A stretch of DNA of 64,000 nt from Zychaea mexicana (lineage: Eukaryota; Mucoromycota; Mucoromycetes; Mucorales; Lichtheimiaceae), in NCBI RefSeq assembly GCF_025766255.1, contig NW_026516673.1:372001-436000 (forward strand), given 5' to 3'. The translations under genes were made by a program, and so were the position numbers. Under the pieces are notes generated by a model. It was not told where the DNA came from and ran no database searches. It saw only the letters and a program-made list of their open reading frames with translations. This document shows positions 32,884-49,836 of this stretch, in pieces; position 1 is the first letter of the stretch; every line of letters begins with the position of its first letter.

Positions 32884-34480
32884 AGTGCAATAATGAAGGA
32901 GTCCACTCACATTTGCCTTATTGCTATGGGTTTGGTACTGTCCAGTTTCTGGATGGGTCCTCAGCGATTATTTGCTTTTCAATACGTTGACTAGTGATTC
33001 TCGCGTCTCTTATTGCTTTTAGAGATTGCCAAAAATGATCATGGTATGTCTATAACTACTATCTTTTAGCTGCGGTATGATTAACTTTCATTGTTTCTTA
33101 TATACATGTGCCTGGCAAGAACACGAATCAGAGTGAGTTACCCGATGCAATGATGAAGGAGTCCACTCACATTTGCCTTGTTGCTATGGGTTTGGTACTG
33201 TCCAGTTTCTGGATGGGTCCTCAGCAATTATTTGCTTTTCAATACGTTGACTAGCGATTCTTGCGTTTCTCATTGTGTTGGGGCCTAATGATAGCATGCG
33301 TGAGACTCGTGTAGCATGTTATCGATTGCAATAATGAAGGAGTCCACTCACATTTGCCTTGTTGCTATGGGTTTGGTACTGTCCAGTTTCTGGATGGGTC
33401 CTCAGCGATTATTTGCTTTTCAATACGTTGACTAGCGATTCTTGCGTCTCTTATTGCTTTTAGAGATTGCCAAAAATGATCATGGTATGTCTATAACTAC
33501 TATCTTTTAGCTGCGGTATGATTAACTTTCATTGTTTCTTATATACATGTGCCTGGCAAGAACACGAATCAGAGTGAGTTACCCGATGCAATGATGAAGG
33601 AGTCCACTCACATTTGCCTTGTTGCTATGGGTTTGGTACTGTCCAGTTTCTGGATGGGTCCTCAGCAATTATTTGCTTTTCAATACGTTGACTAGCGATT
33701 CTTGCGTTTCTCATTGTGTTGGGGCCTAATGATAGCATGCGTGAGACTCGTGTAGCATGTTATCGATTGCAATAATGAAGGAGTCCACTCACATTTGCCT
33801 TGTTGCTATGGGTTTGGTACTGTCCAGTTTCTGGATGGGTCCTCAGCGATTATTTGCTTTTCAATACGTTGACTAGTGATTCTCGCGTCTCTTATTGCTT
33901 TTAGAGATTGCCAAAAATGATCATGGTATGTCTATAACTACTATCTTTTAGCTGCGGTATGATTAACTTTCATTGTTTCTTATATACATGTGCCTGGCAA
34001 GAACACGAATCAGAGTGAGTTACCCGATGCAATGATGAAGGAGTCCACTCACATTTGCCTTGTTGCTATGGGTTTGGTACTGTCCAGTTTCTGGATGGGT
34101 CCTCAGCAATTATTTGCTTTTCAATACGTTGACTAGCGATTCTTGCGTTTCTCATTGTGTTGGGGCCTAATGATAGCATGCGTGAGACTCGTGTAGCATG
34201 TTATCGATTGCAATAATGAAGGAGTCCACTCACATTTGCCTTGTTGCTATGGGTTTGGTACTGTCCAGTTTCTGGATGGGTCCTCAGCGATTATTTGCTT
34301 TTCAATACGTTGACTAGCGATTCTTGCGTCTCTTATTGCTTTTAGAGATTGCCAAAAATGGTCATGGTAAGTTCACAGGCTGTCTCTTTTCCAACCAAAC
34401 TATTTATTTTATTTTATTTTCTTTTTGTATACGTCTGATGAGAACGCGAACATAGCGATGCAATACTGAAGGAATCCTCT
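32884..34480 (+). repeat. Higher-order tandem satellite (260 + 181 bp units, 441-bp period)
   Basis: GAAGGAGTCCACTCACATTT recurs at 32895, 33155, 33336, 33596, 33777, 34037 and 34218, and in degenerate form at 34468. Intervals alternate 260 and 181 bp, so two related unit types alternate in a 441-bp higher-order unit repeated three and a half times. The long unit carries a GATTGCCAAAAATG segment and the short one GTTGGGGCCTAATG. Copies are nearly identical, which implies recent amplification. No protein frame runs through it. Confidence 0.92.
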
Positions 34481-34681
34481 CATGCCTGTCATGTTGCTCT
34501 GTAAGAGATGCCGTTCAGTTTATCTGGATGGGTCTTTAGTGATACCTGTCTTTTGATTCTTTGAAAGACGACTGTTGCGTTCACTGTTGCTTTGGAGTTT
34601 GGTAAAACTGATTGTATGAATAAAAAGTGTCAAAAGATCAGTAAGAGAATTTACTACCGCCAAGTTGGGAAAGCATATTAT

Positions 34682-35119
34682 GGTTGCTCTCATTTCGCTC
34701 CGAACAGAGAACACCATACCCCAATGTAGTAATGGAAAATAAATTTTCCGTTTTCCTTCCAAAAGAGGGCTTCTCGGAGGCCTCCAATTTTGGTAACGGC
34801 TTCTCCGATGGGAAGGCCTCCGTGGTGGCTCGCTCGGATCGATATAAAAGGAAACTGTCACTTCATGAATAATAAAAGATTGAAAGAAAAATACACCTCT
34901 ATTTTTCATCTATTCTATCTGCTTTTATCAAAAAATGAACAATATTCCACCATCAGCTATTATTCGCAATCGCGTTGTTATTCATGCAACACCTCGGGGT
35001 ATGTACAGAAAAGGAAGTTTCTCGGCGCGTTGCGCCTTTATCTCGATCCGAGTAGAGAGGACTTTAAATTTTTGCAAAACTGTTTTGGGTTCTCTGTTCG
35101 GAGCGAAATGAGAGCAACC
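34682..35119. mobile_element. 438-bp MITE with 33-bp terminal inverted repeats
   Basis: The ends GGTTGCTCTCATTTCGCTCC and their reverse complement are flanked by TAT at 34679-34681 and 35120-35122, a 3-bp duplication. The internal sequence has GGAGGCCTCC-type repeats and no ORF of substance. It is inserted within element K between the satellite and the right terminal repeat. Confidence 0.8.
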
Positions 35120-35871
35120 TATGAACAACTCCCTCAAAGTATCTCTTTTGTAAAATTATCATACATAAAGCTGTAAATCTTTTCGATCTGATCATGTATT
35201 ATGTTTACTTATAAGAAGGAAATTAGGTATTTTTTGAGAGAGGAGGCTTTACGTAGTGGAGTTAACGTATACCCTATGCTACTTGAGTTGGTTACTGGCG
35301 CTTGTACAGATGTATTTATCTACAAATGAATTCTTCTAATTCGAGTTCATATACAAAGTGTATGCAATAGTAAGTTGCGTCATTTTCCGCATCCCGGAGC
35401 ACAAGAGCTCCCGCTCTTTTAGACATGAGTCGCCATTCTGTGAACATGTTTGACAAATGTCTTCGAATGGAACCCATTTAATACATTTTGTTTGCATCTC
35501 TTGAATAACAATATCCTGTGCAAAAGAAAGTTGAATGTATCTATTAAATACGCCATTTGGGATCGCCAAAAGAGCTAATTGAGCTTTTAAAAAGCGTGAT
35601 TTGGTTTGGTCAAAAGCGCAAATTGGGCCAGTGAAATGCGCAAATTGGATTCTAAGAAAAGCGCTAATTGGGATGTTCAAAAGCGCGAGCTAATCTTAAA
35701 AAGCGTCAATTGACACTGGAGGCACTGTAAGTGACCAATTGAGGCTAAAAAAAAGTGACCAATTGAAGTTCTGAAAAGTGACCAAGTGATCTTCAGAAAA
35801 GTGACCAATTGAGGCTCAAAAAAGTGACCAATTGAAATTTAAAAAGTGAATAATTGACGGCGGAAATACAG

Positions 35872-36663
35872 TATTGTTGCCATCCTACCTGACTTTGCCA
35901 AACTACAACTACGACTACGCTTTTTGCCACTGTTGTACCTGGTGCGTAGAAGATTCCTGCTCCCTCTCCTCCCACCCCTTCCCCTTTTCTCTTTTCCCCA
36001 CCACACACACTGAATTATAACGCTCATTCACTGCAGCGTTTTGACAATCTTTCTCTATCATTTAATTATTATTCTTTACATAGTTCTCAATCCGCTCATT
36101 GAATCTTTCTTTTGCCAACTCAACCTTCGCATTCATTTAAGGAGACAATAATCCTGCTTATTTTGAAACCCATTCTCGATTTGTACTTTTTTCACGCATA
36201 CCATCGTTTTATATACTCCAATCTTTTCTGCACAACGAAACTGCCGACCCTCTTCAAAAAGAAGTAATGCAAGTTGATTTCGCCGATTGAATTCAACATC
36301 CTGCATAACATTGGTTTTATTGTTTTGGTTTGAATCCTCACGCACGAACGAACACGCGCACGCACGCACACCCCTTCCCCCTTTCCTTTCAGGTAAGGTG
36401 TTAAAAACGGGAATGAAATCATTAACTAAGTTGTCGCCACCCAAAGCGAATCACTAACATGTTGCAGTTATTTCTGTTTTTTGTTGAACAAACAGGATAT
36501 ACCTCTCTTTGCACGCAGCAAGAGATAGAAGCAAAAGTAACGACTCATTTTTTTCTTATCTCGTAATATATAATCAATATTAACTACGACACCCACAACC
36601 ATGGGGTCCTCCTATGCTCACCTCTCGCGTTCTATTAACGCTACTATTTAGAGATATCAGCCC
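35872..36663. other. Intergenic region upstream of the DYRK kinase gene
   Basis: About 0.8 kb between element K and the first coding ATG of the kinase gene. It contains pyrimidine-rich stretches (near 35.95-36.05 and 36.37 kb) suited to a fungal promoter or 5' leader. No gene is seen. Confidence 0.5.
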
Positions 36664-42129
<5,466 letters not shown>

Positions 42130-42253
42130 TGGCAACGATGGTCGTGTCGTTATATATAAAGAATAATAAATAATACATAACAACAAGTGACAAATAGCAA
42201 ACAAACAATAATGATGTGCCATTCTACACGTAAAAACACACAACGTGTTCCCT

Positions 42254-44034
42254 TTATTTTGTACCGTATTTTTTGTCCATGATGTTTTTGACCATTTGAT
42301 AGTCTCGATTAAGTTTTTGTTTGTCAGACATGCCTCGTCTCTGTTCTCGGTTACGCTTCCGTCCATCCCCAAGCTTGACACCATACTGGAATGCGCTTTT
42401 CGGATGAATTTCCACCGAATCCTTGTACTTCTGCCACTGTTCTTCATTGTCAAAGTCCCATCGTGTAAGCTGTGCCTTCTTGTTACGATGTGTGCCTTGA
42501 TCTACTAGCGATGTCGATGCTGCTCCGCTGCCGCTGCCACCGCGCTCTTCTTGGTCTTCCTCGTCAGAGTCATAGGCAACCGTGCGTTGTCGATCTTCAA
42601 ATGAGGTAGGTAATGCGCTAGTACCGAGACCATACATGTCGATATCCATGGCATCGGCATCTTCCTCCTCCTCGAATTTTCGACGCTTGACTGGCTGTTG
42701 TTCCTTATCCTCCAGCTGTTGCTGTTGCTCAGAATCACCCTTCTTCACTTGTGACAGTAGCTCTGATACTTCCCGCATCTGGTCGCCTTCTTTTTCTTCT
42801 TCTTCTTCTTCCTCATCTGCCTGCTTGTCATTGCCAAAATAATTCCGTACAGTAGCTGCCTGCTTGTCTTTACTGCTTTCCTTTTCCATCGTTTCCTCGT
42901 CAAGCACGTAGTCCGTTCCAGCATCCGGGAAAATATCATCGTCAGAGTCAATAACCGGCGGTGGGCCACGTACTTGCTCTGGTTTCTTCTCTTCCTTTTT
43001 AACTGATTCGGACTTGGCTGGTACTGCTGGTTGTGGCCGCATGATTTGCGAGATTTTATTGATAACCAGCTCTGTTTCTGCCTGCAAATCCGTTCGTTTT
43101 CGTACCACATCGGCTTTGCTTCGAATCACAGTCGTTGGCAGTGCAAAAGCATCTGCATAATGCCCAACTTCATCCGCCAACTCAAATACAAAAGCCATGC
43201 GTCCTGGCATAAATAATTCGTTCGCTTGTTGTTTTGACGCTGTTACCAAGTGAACCAGATTCTTCGCCATGACAGAGCGAACTGCTACGCGCTCAACATC
43301 TTCATCGTGGTTTTCGCCGTCGTCGTCATCAACTATTAGCCTTGAGCCTTCTTGACCGAGCCGATCTAATGCGTCGTCAAGAGCCGCTTCACCTTTGGCG
43401 TCAGCGAGTTTACTGCCAAGATCGGTCCTGACTTTTTCTAACAAGCTATAATCCAAGCCTTTGACAAGATGCGTATGGTCGACGTCGCCACCAAGGTATT
43501 TTGATTGTTCGTATAATTGTTTGGCGTCTAAGGTTTCGTCTTGTTCTCGTGTCGTCTTTTGTAAGAGTTCTTCTGTCGATACCTCTTCTTGTTGTTCATT
43601 GTTACGTCGTTCAGCTGCACGATCGCGGTAGTTGGATGGTGTTGTGGCAGGAGTTTGTCGTGGTCGTTTTTTACGAATGGATTGAGGTGTGGCAAATACT
43701 GCACCTGTGTTTCGTCTGTTTAAAGTAGGTTTGGATATTTGAAGCACATACAGAGTCCATGTTTAGAATCGCCACGCCAATATAATAATTGATTACAATG
43801 ACAAGAAAGCAAGGATGAGATGCAGTTGGAAACTTACGGTGCTTTGGGTGCAGGTGCCTTGAAGCGAGGTGTCTCTGATTCTGCGTCAGAAGAGGCGGGT
43901 GGTTGTCGTGGGGTTTGTAGAAGCTTTCGAAAATCGTCTTGGCTCAATCTAATAAGCAGATCTAAAGTAAATTTCAGCTGGATCTATGACGATGTGATTT
44001 CAATTAAATAAATATCTTACCCTGAGTCGGCCAT
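42254..44034 (-). CDS. IK: RED/IK-family spliceosomal protein
   Basis: Component of the activated spliceosome (B complex) in the nucleus, needed for pre-mRNA splicing. There are three exons, 44034-44021, 43948-43838 and 43715-42254, giving 528 residues in one frame. RED N-terminal region: NYRDRAAERRNNEQQ, then DYSLLEKVRTDL and PGRMAFVFELADEVGHY. RED C-terminal signature: LTRWDFDNEEQWQKYKDSVE followed by FQYGVKLGDGRKRNR. Between them is an acidic, Lys/Glu/Gln-rich linker instead of the RE/RD repeats of animal RED. The gene is convergent with the kinase gene, with only about 125 bp between stop codons. Confidence 0.93.
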
Positions 44035-44606
44035 ATTATAAGAGTGAAAAGAAAAAGATAATGCGTTTGGCTGTTCGAGCTCCAGCAGCCCGATAAAATT
44101 TGGGCGGGAAAGAGGGTGACCCTTCAAATAAACGAGGTTGTGTGGGACACTATATTATACTAAAACTAAGTACCTGTATTTTAATATAGCCATAGTGTAA
44201 GAACATGGAGCTCTTTACTTTGGCTATCTAAAAACACAAAGCGACCAATATACTGTCTCAAATCCTGGCAGCCGCTTAAAGAAGAAGGAAACGCAACAAT
44301 CGCCCCAAAAAATTCTTGCTTGCGTCAATGTCGACAATGAGTAATAACTTTGGATATGCCCTCCTTTACACAATCCAAGATAGAAGATGGATTAGTGAAA
44401 TGATGTTTTGTATTGACACGCTGCTACTGGATGCATGACTACTTCCTGCGGTGAATGGCACCATGGAACCATTGTCATCATCCCCCGACTTTTCGAGCTG
44501 AGTTTAAAAGCCACTGAAATAAGGCAAAGGTTTTTTTTTCTGCAAAAGTTGATTTTCTCCTGCTTCCTTTCTTGCTTCTATTTATTTTTACCACCCCAAA
44601 AAAACT
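44035..44606. other. Divergent promoter region between IK and the methyltransferase gene
   Basis: Roughly 570 bp separating two divergently transcribed genes. It holds no ORF with support. Pyrimidine-rich sequence just before 44607 fits a fungal transcription start region. Confidence 0.5.
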
Positions 44607-45374
44607 ATGGACGAACAGGAACTGCGAGATACCAAAAGCCTCGCAACCTTCTCCATGACTCTCTGCCCATCGCTATCCCTCGATCTATGTCAACTCAACA
44701 ATACAGGAAACCATGGTACAACGGTATGGGACAGCGCCAAAGTGCTCGCATTTTATTTAATGGACACGATCAAACGTCCTTCATGGACCATGGTCGACGG
44801 CAAACTCGAACTACAAAACACCAAAAAATGCATCGAACTCGGCAGCGGATGCGGTCTGGGCGGTCTGACCATGGCTGCTCTAGGTTTCGATACCGTCATG
44901 ACTGATCTCCCATCCGTCGTCGAACACGTCCTCCAGGTCAACAAACAACGAAACGAACGTCATATCAAGGACTGGTGGTATCAGTTACTCGAACAGTCAA
45001 CACATGACTCGACCATGACGCTCCAAAATCCTCGCGTGGGCGTTAAATCTCTGGATTGGCTCCAATATAGCGCTGATCCCGAAAAATGCACCACAGTAGA
45101 CCCGCCATACAACTATATCCTTGCCGCCGATTGCATATATTGCACCGAAGTGTTACCGCCTCTTCTCCAGTCCTGCTGGAATCTCGCATCACCAACTACA
45201 ACAATCCTTGTCGCGCTCGAGCATAGAGACGATATTGTCGTGAACGCGTTTGTCGAAAAAGCGAAAGAGTTTGGTTTTGATCCTCGAATGGTTCCCAGCA
45301 AGCAACTACGTACAGAAGTAATAGGAAATGAGGATATTGAGATTTGGAAACTTAAAAAGAAACGAAGCAAGTAA
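44607..45374 (+). CDS. METTL21/EFM-like protein-lysine methyltransferase (Methyltransf_16)
   Basis: Class I S-adenosylmethionine-dependent methyltransferase of the family that modifies lysines on chaperones and translation factors. It is a single exon of 255 residues, normal for the family. GTTVWDSAKVLAFYL is the conserved entry motif. KCIELGSGCGLGGLTMAALG (~residues 72-91) is the SAM-binding motif I, followed by VMTDLPSVVEHVLQVN. YNYILAADCIYCTEVLPPLL (~residues 169-188) is the DxxY-type catalytic motif. The exact substrate cannot be told from sequence. The 3' end faces the STK19-like gene. Confidence 0.92.
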   Translation: MDEQELRDTKSLATFSMTLCPSLSLDLCQLNNTGNHGTTVWDSAKVLAFYLMDTIKRPSWTMVDGKLELQNTKKCIELGSGCGLGGLTMAALGFDTVMTDLPSVVEHVLQVNKQRNERHIKDWWYQLLEQSTHDSTMTLQNPRVGVKSLDWLQYSADPEKCTTVDPPYNYILAADCIYCTEVLPPLLQSCWNLASPTTTILVALEHRDDIVVNAFVEKAKEFGFDPRMVPSKQLRTEVIGNEDIEIWKLKKKRSK

Positions 45375-45756
45375 CTCATCATGCCGTCCTCCTTTCTCTC
45401 TCCTAATCCTTCTGTCCCTTGTCCCTCTTCCTACAAATCAATGTAACTTACCTCAATCTTCCGATTTCTGTACATTTAATATTGTTATCATTGCATTCGT
45501 TCACCTTTTTTTGTTATTCGAATCAAATCGCCCATTGTCGTCTTATATCTGTATACACCATGCATCGTTAAACAAGACCCGCGTTTAGTATTGTGTCTTA
45601 GCTATTACTGCTTCTCCCTCTATATATACCTCTCCGCTCGCCCACTGCCGACAAGATCGTGCAATATAAATTCATGCCGAAAAATAGATCGTAGCTTTTT
45701 GGCTGCCAGTTGCTAAGTAGTTTATCAAGGTTCATTAATACATAGTGAACTAGATT

Positions 45757-46760
45757 TCAGAGCGAGATACCTAAATCCATCTGATAACATACCTTTTCAA
45801 GAATATCATGCGTCGGCCGCTTTTTCAGTATCCGTAGAATCTCAGTTCTTCCTTTCAGATAATGCGACATGAACATGCCTTGACGTCGAATGGCAAACCA
45901 ATACGTATCCGTCTTTTGAATGTGTGGGAGCATCAACCCATGCTTGACCAAACATGAAACCTCTTTATCGTTGAATGTAAATTCTTCTGACTTTTGCGAT
46001 ACAGCCACATCGTTATGTCTTTTATCCAGAACGAATCTCTTGAACCGATCTGACGCAGAAAGGAAGAAAACTACTATTTAGTAACTACACCGAGTGAAGT
46101 GTAAAAAAAAAGGCGTACAGCAGCATACCAAACAGATCTGCAGTGACAACAATTCTTTCTGGCTTCTTGTTGTCTCCTCTGCTTTCTTCTTCAGCGATAT
46201 ATTCGCGCTTTGCATCGTCAATTGTCGCAACATAATCAGTCGTTTTCATGATTGCAAACTCGTCTTCCAATGATCCTACGATATGAAACTTTCTCCAGGA
46301 TCCTGTATCGATTGCTTCTTTCTAAAAGCATTTTTTTTTGCGTATGTGAGCTTGAAGTGTATATCGACATTATTATAACACTCGCCCTGTTCTTAAGCTT
46401 TACCAACTCTCGATCCACCGCTGTATTATCCGGAAGAATACTGTAAATCTGATGAAGGAAGCATATACGCGGAAGTTTTGCAGCCACGTCTGTACGCTTT
46501 GCTTTGTCCGTCAGAGACAATTTGTCGATAAGATATTGCGCAGTAACCACAGTGTCCGAAATGTCGAATAGATCCAAATCGCCAAACTCATCGTCCTCAT
46601 TTTCTTCAAGACGATCAGGAGTTGTACTGGCAGCGTTGTTACAACGCAATTTCTTTTCCGAAGCTCGTCTTTTGACGCCATAAACGTCAGGTATATCAGA
46701 TATTTGGTTAACTACCGCAGCATACTGTTCTCTGCCTCGTTTTCTACTCGCTCGATCCAT
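45757..46760 (-). CDS. STK19: STK19-like winged-helix protein
   Basis: STK19-family proteins are tandem winged-helix DNA-binding proteins; the human member acts in transcription-coupled repair. Three exons: 46760 to about 46384, about 46315-46125, and 46054-45757. The N-terminus (~80 residues) is basic then acidic. The body has VVTAQYLIDKLSLTDKAKR, LPRICFLHQIYSILPDN, then WRKFHIVGSLEDEFAIMKTT (the family's LEDEFAI motif), and finally CLVKHGLMLPHIQ and YWFAIRRQGMFMSHYLKGRT, the conserved GRxxIL helix region. About 245 residues in total. The first intron boundaries are approximate because two acceptor AGs are close together. The C-terminus after HDILEK could continue by splicing, but an in-frame stop follows at 45757. 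Confidence 0.82.
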
Positions 46761-46969
46761 AGGTTACACAAAATTAACGAAGAAAGAGAGAAAGAAAGTT
46801 ATTACACCAGTGCGCAGCATATCCTTTAATTATAGAGAGAGAAAGATTTCATACTCAGCAACAAAATTGATGACGTGGTCTTCTCAAATACTCACTATCT
46901 GCTGAAACTCTTTTCCCTCTCTCTGAATCATATTTCAAAGGACCGAGGCGAGGGAAAAAAAAACCTTCA

Positions 46970-49836
46970 ATGTTGGCATTGAACACTTCTGATTTTTTAC
47001 CACCATCACCTCAAAGCATGGAGACAGACAACACACGGCCAACAATGTCTCCTGCAAGCAAACGCTTTTGCACCCAAGTCCTTTCTAAATTGTTCAAAAG
47101 TCGACACTCGCTTGCTTTTCGCATTCCTGTTGATCCTGTCGCTTTGAATTGTCCCGATTACTTTAACATTGTCAAGCATCCTATGGATCTCAGCACCGTG
47201 CAAAAAAAGCTCGATAACGATGAATACGAGTCAGTTGACGCGTTTGTCGACGATATACGATTAATCTTTGACAATTGCCACAAGTACAACAATCCAGCCG
47301 ATCCAGTTGCTGTGGAAGGTCGAAAGATGGAGGCAGCATTCAATGATTTGCTGGAAAAGCGACCATCTACAGTAAGTTTTTCCTCTCTCCCTCCACTGTC
47401 AGCTATGTGTGCGGTGTGTGGTCCGGAAAAGGAAGGAAAAGAAGCATCGTGTGCCTCATTGGCACAATTTGCTTTTTTATTCTCTTTTTGACCAGAATTA
47501 CTAAACATGAACTATATTGTTCACACACTAAATACTATCACTGTGCAAATTGGGGGGGAACAGACATATCCTGGTGTAGAACCCACCGAAATAATGCCTG
47601 AGGATCAGCAAAAACGTTGTGAGGGTGCACTCAAAGAAATGAAGAGAAAGAAACACGGAAATTATAATTGGCTGTTTATAAATCCTGTGGACGCGGTCGC
47701 ATGGGGAGCAACCGATTATTACGATATCATCAAAAAGCCCATGGATCTCTCTAAAATCCAAACGAACCTTGACGAATATCAGTACGCCAATGAAGAAGAA
47801 TTCGCAGCAGACGTTCGCTTAATGTTTCAAAACTGCTACACCTATAATAATCCTCAGCACCCTGTCTACAATCAAGGAAAGACACTCGAAAAAGTTTTTG
47901 ACACATACTGGGCAAAGGAACACTCGTCTTCATCTTCTAAAGGTGTGTGTGTAGTCTAGACGACTCATTGAAACAACCATGTGTGTGTGTGTGGCTATTT
48001 TTCCAAGTACGTGCTAACGCAGCTTGTTGTTCGATTATTATTATTATTATCATCAGCCAAAAATTCAAAGAAGTCATCTTCCTCAACAAAGTCGAAGCAT
48101 GTGGCTAAATTACCAGAGAAGGTCAAGGAAGAAGATGGTATGTTGTTATATGGTCTTGCATACGTTGTTTTTTTTATCATTGCGATTAATCAGAAAATCC
48201 TGTGAAACAATCAGCTGCTGTGAGCCAAAAGAGGACCTCTGATCATCTTGACAGCCGGGATGACAGTAGCAACAAGAAGAAAAGTGGTATGTTGTCATGT
48301 ATATTGTTTGTCGCATGATGGCAGTCTTGTATAATGTTAAGAAAGAGGTTCTTATGCATGAAGTACTTCTTGGTAGATCCACCCAACTTACTTCGAATCA
48401 AACTTTCACATACCAACAAAGACATCACTGAGTCTAATGACGTTGGAAAACAAAACGAGGAGCAGGTTAGATATATTTTATTCTTGGTTTTACACATAGT
48501 AGCAATCAGCAAGGTCTAACCGTACTTTATCGATTTCCAGGTCTCGCCTCACACACCCTCATCCTCATCATCACTTGCATTTTCATCAACACCAGCATTA
48601 TCATCGCATACGAGACCATTAGCCATTTCAAAAGAACCCCCACCATCATCCTCATCTCAACCCAAATCACTTGCATTATCCGCCACCAAACCCGCCGCCG
48701 CCACAACTAAACATTCATCAGCATCAGCACACCCTCCCTCTTATCTATCCACTCAACGACGACCGTCCGATGATAACAATCGCGTAATATCAATACCAGA
48801 CGCTCGTAAACGAGAGGTAAGCGTTCACAAGACAATTAACTGCCAATGATACACACAGACACAATGTACTTACCCCATGTGTTCTTGTGTTTTTTTTATC
48901 ATGAACAGTCTAATGAAGCATCCAAATACCCTGCCGACAAGTACCCTGCTGGAAAACATCCTGCTGGAAAGCATCCTGCCAGCAAGCATCCTGCCGCAAA
49001 ACATCCTCCTGGAAAACATCCCGCAGGAAAGCATCCAAAGCAGGCGTCACAGCAACAAACAACACCAGTATCACCACCACCACCACCTGCTCGAATGTTG
49101 GACTTTGACTCATTGTTAGACAAAATCAGCAACGAAAACAGATTACGGGAACAAGAGGTAAATAATATCCCAGGGTTCAAAGATGCATCCTTTATCTCGC
49201 CTAATTATCCATCATGTACATTAGCGAAAGGATCAATTGAGAGCGAATGAAGAAAAACAACGAACAGCGAAACAATTGGAAATGCGTCGATTACAGGAAG
49301 AAGAAAGAGCTCAAAAGTATGTATAATGGGCTATAATGGTATACGTGATTTCCGTCCCATTAAGACCGTTTATTAGGGAGTGGCAAGAGCGGACGACGCG
49401 TCAAAAGAAACTTGATCGACAACGAAGAGAAGCCGAACTGGTGAGTACTAGGAAAACATTGGGCTTTCAAGGTATTTTATTTGAGTTGACACCCCAATGT
49501 TTTTTTTTTCGCTGGTGTGGCGGTACACTTTCTATCTGTTTTTTTTTTGTTGTTCAGAATGCAACGACCATAGACATTAGCAAGCACAAGTTGACATTCA
49601 ATGCGTTTGAAAAGCAATTGAGTGTGGATCAGGATTGGCGAGATCTTCTCAGATGGCATCGGGAAACTGTGGATTATCGACACATCCCACGGCCTGGTTT
49701 TATGAAGCGACGCCCTGACAAAACCGTGGCTGAGGTTAAGGCTTCATTGCTGAACCGTGCTCTCCGTTGTCGATCTCAACTTGATGGTGCTCAAGAGAGG
49801 GATGAGGAGGGTGAACAAGACATGGATGTGGAGTAA
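46970..49836 (+). CDS. Two-bromodomain chromatin protein with unusual C-terminus
   Basis: Likely binds acetylated histones in the nucleus, like BET/Bdf proteins. There are ten exons: 46970-47371, 47564-47942, 48057-48137, 48194-48286, 48377-48465, 48541-48816, 48909-49157, 49225-49316, 49377-49440 and 49558-49836. Bromodomain 1 (~residues 25-130) has FKSRHSLAFRIPVDP, YFNIVKHPMDLSTVQKKL and DNCHKYNNP, including the acetyl-lysine-binding Asn. Bromodomain 2 (~residues 145-250) has YNWLFINPVDAVAWGATDYY, IIKKPMDLSKIQ and QNCYTYNNP. A Ser/Pro-rich linker and short KHPAG-type repeats follow (48930-49050), then a charged helical tail. I see no extra-terminal (NET) domain, so this is not a standard BET protein. 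The C-terminal 150 residues are unrecognised. Confidence 0.88.

Larger units (their letters stand above)
26794..35871. mobile_element. Element K: 9.1-kb element with tandem-motif terminal inverted repeats
   Basis: The left terminal repeat 26794-27088 and right terminal repeat 35598-35871 are inverted copies. Both start CTGTATTTCCGCCGTCAATT and consist of about six CAATTGGTCACTTTT-type units followed by about four CAATTTGCGCTTTT-type units, and both end near ACCAAACCAAATC. TA borders each side (26792-26793, 35872-35873). The left repeat has one extra unit. Inside are one gene (27299-32675, minus), an insertion of mitochondrial DNA, a hairpin, a satellite array and a MITE. No DDE transposase, tyrosine recombinase or reverse transcriptase is visible. 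The nuclease-like protein is the only candidate for a mobilising enzyme. Confidence 0.8.

Noticed and set aside
32884..34480. CRISPR-like array
   Set aside because: Unit lengths of 181 and 260 bp with no short identical repeat plus unique spacers; it is a tandem satellite in a eukaryotic genome.
26794..35871. Starship, Crypton or retroelement identity for element K
   Set aside because: No tyrosine recombinase, reverse transcriptase or DDE enzyme is visible, and the long inverted ends do not fit Starships or Cryptons.
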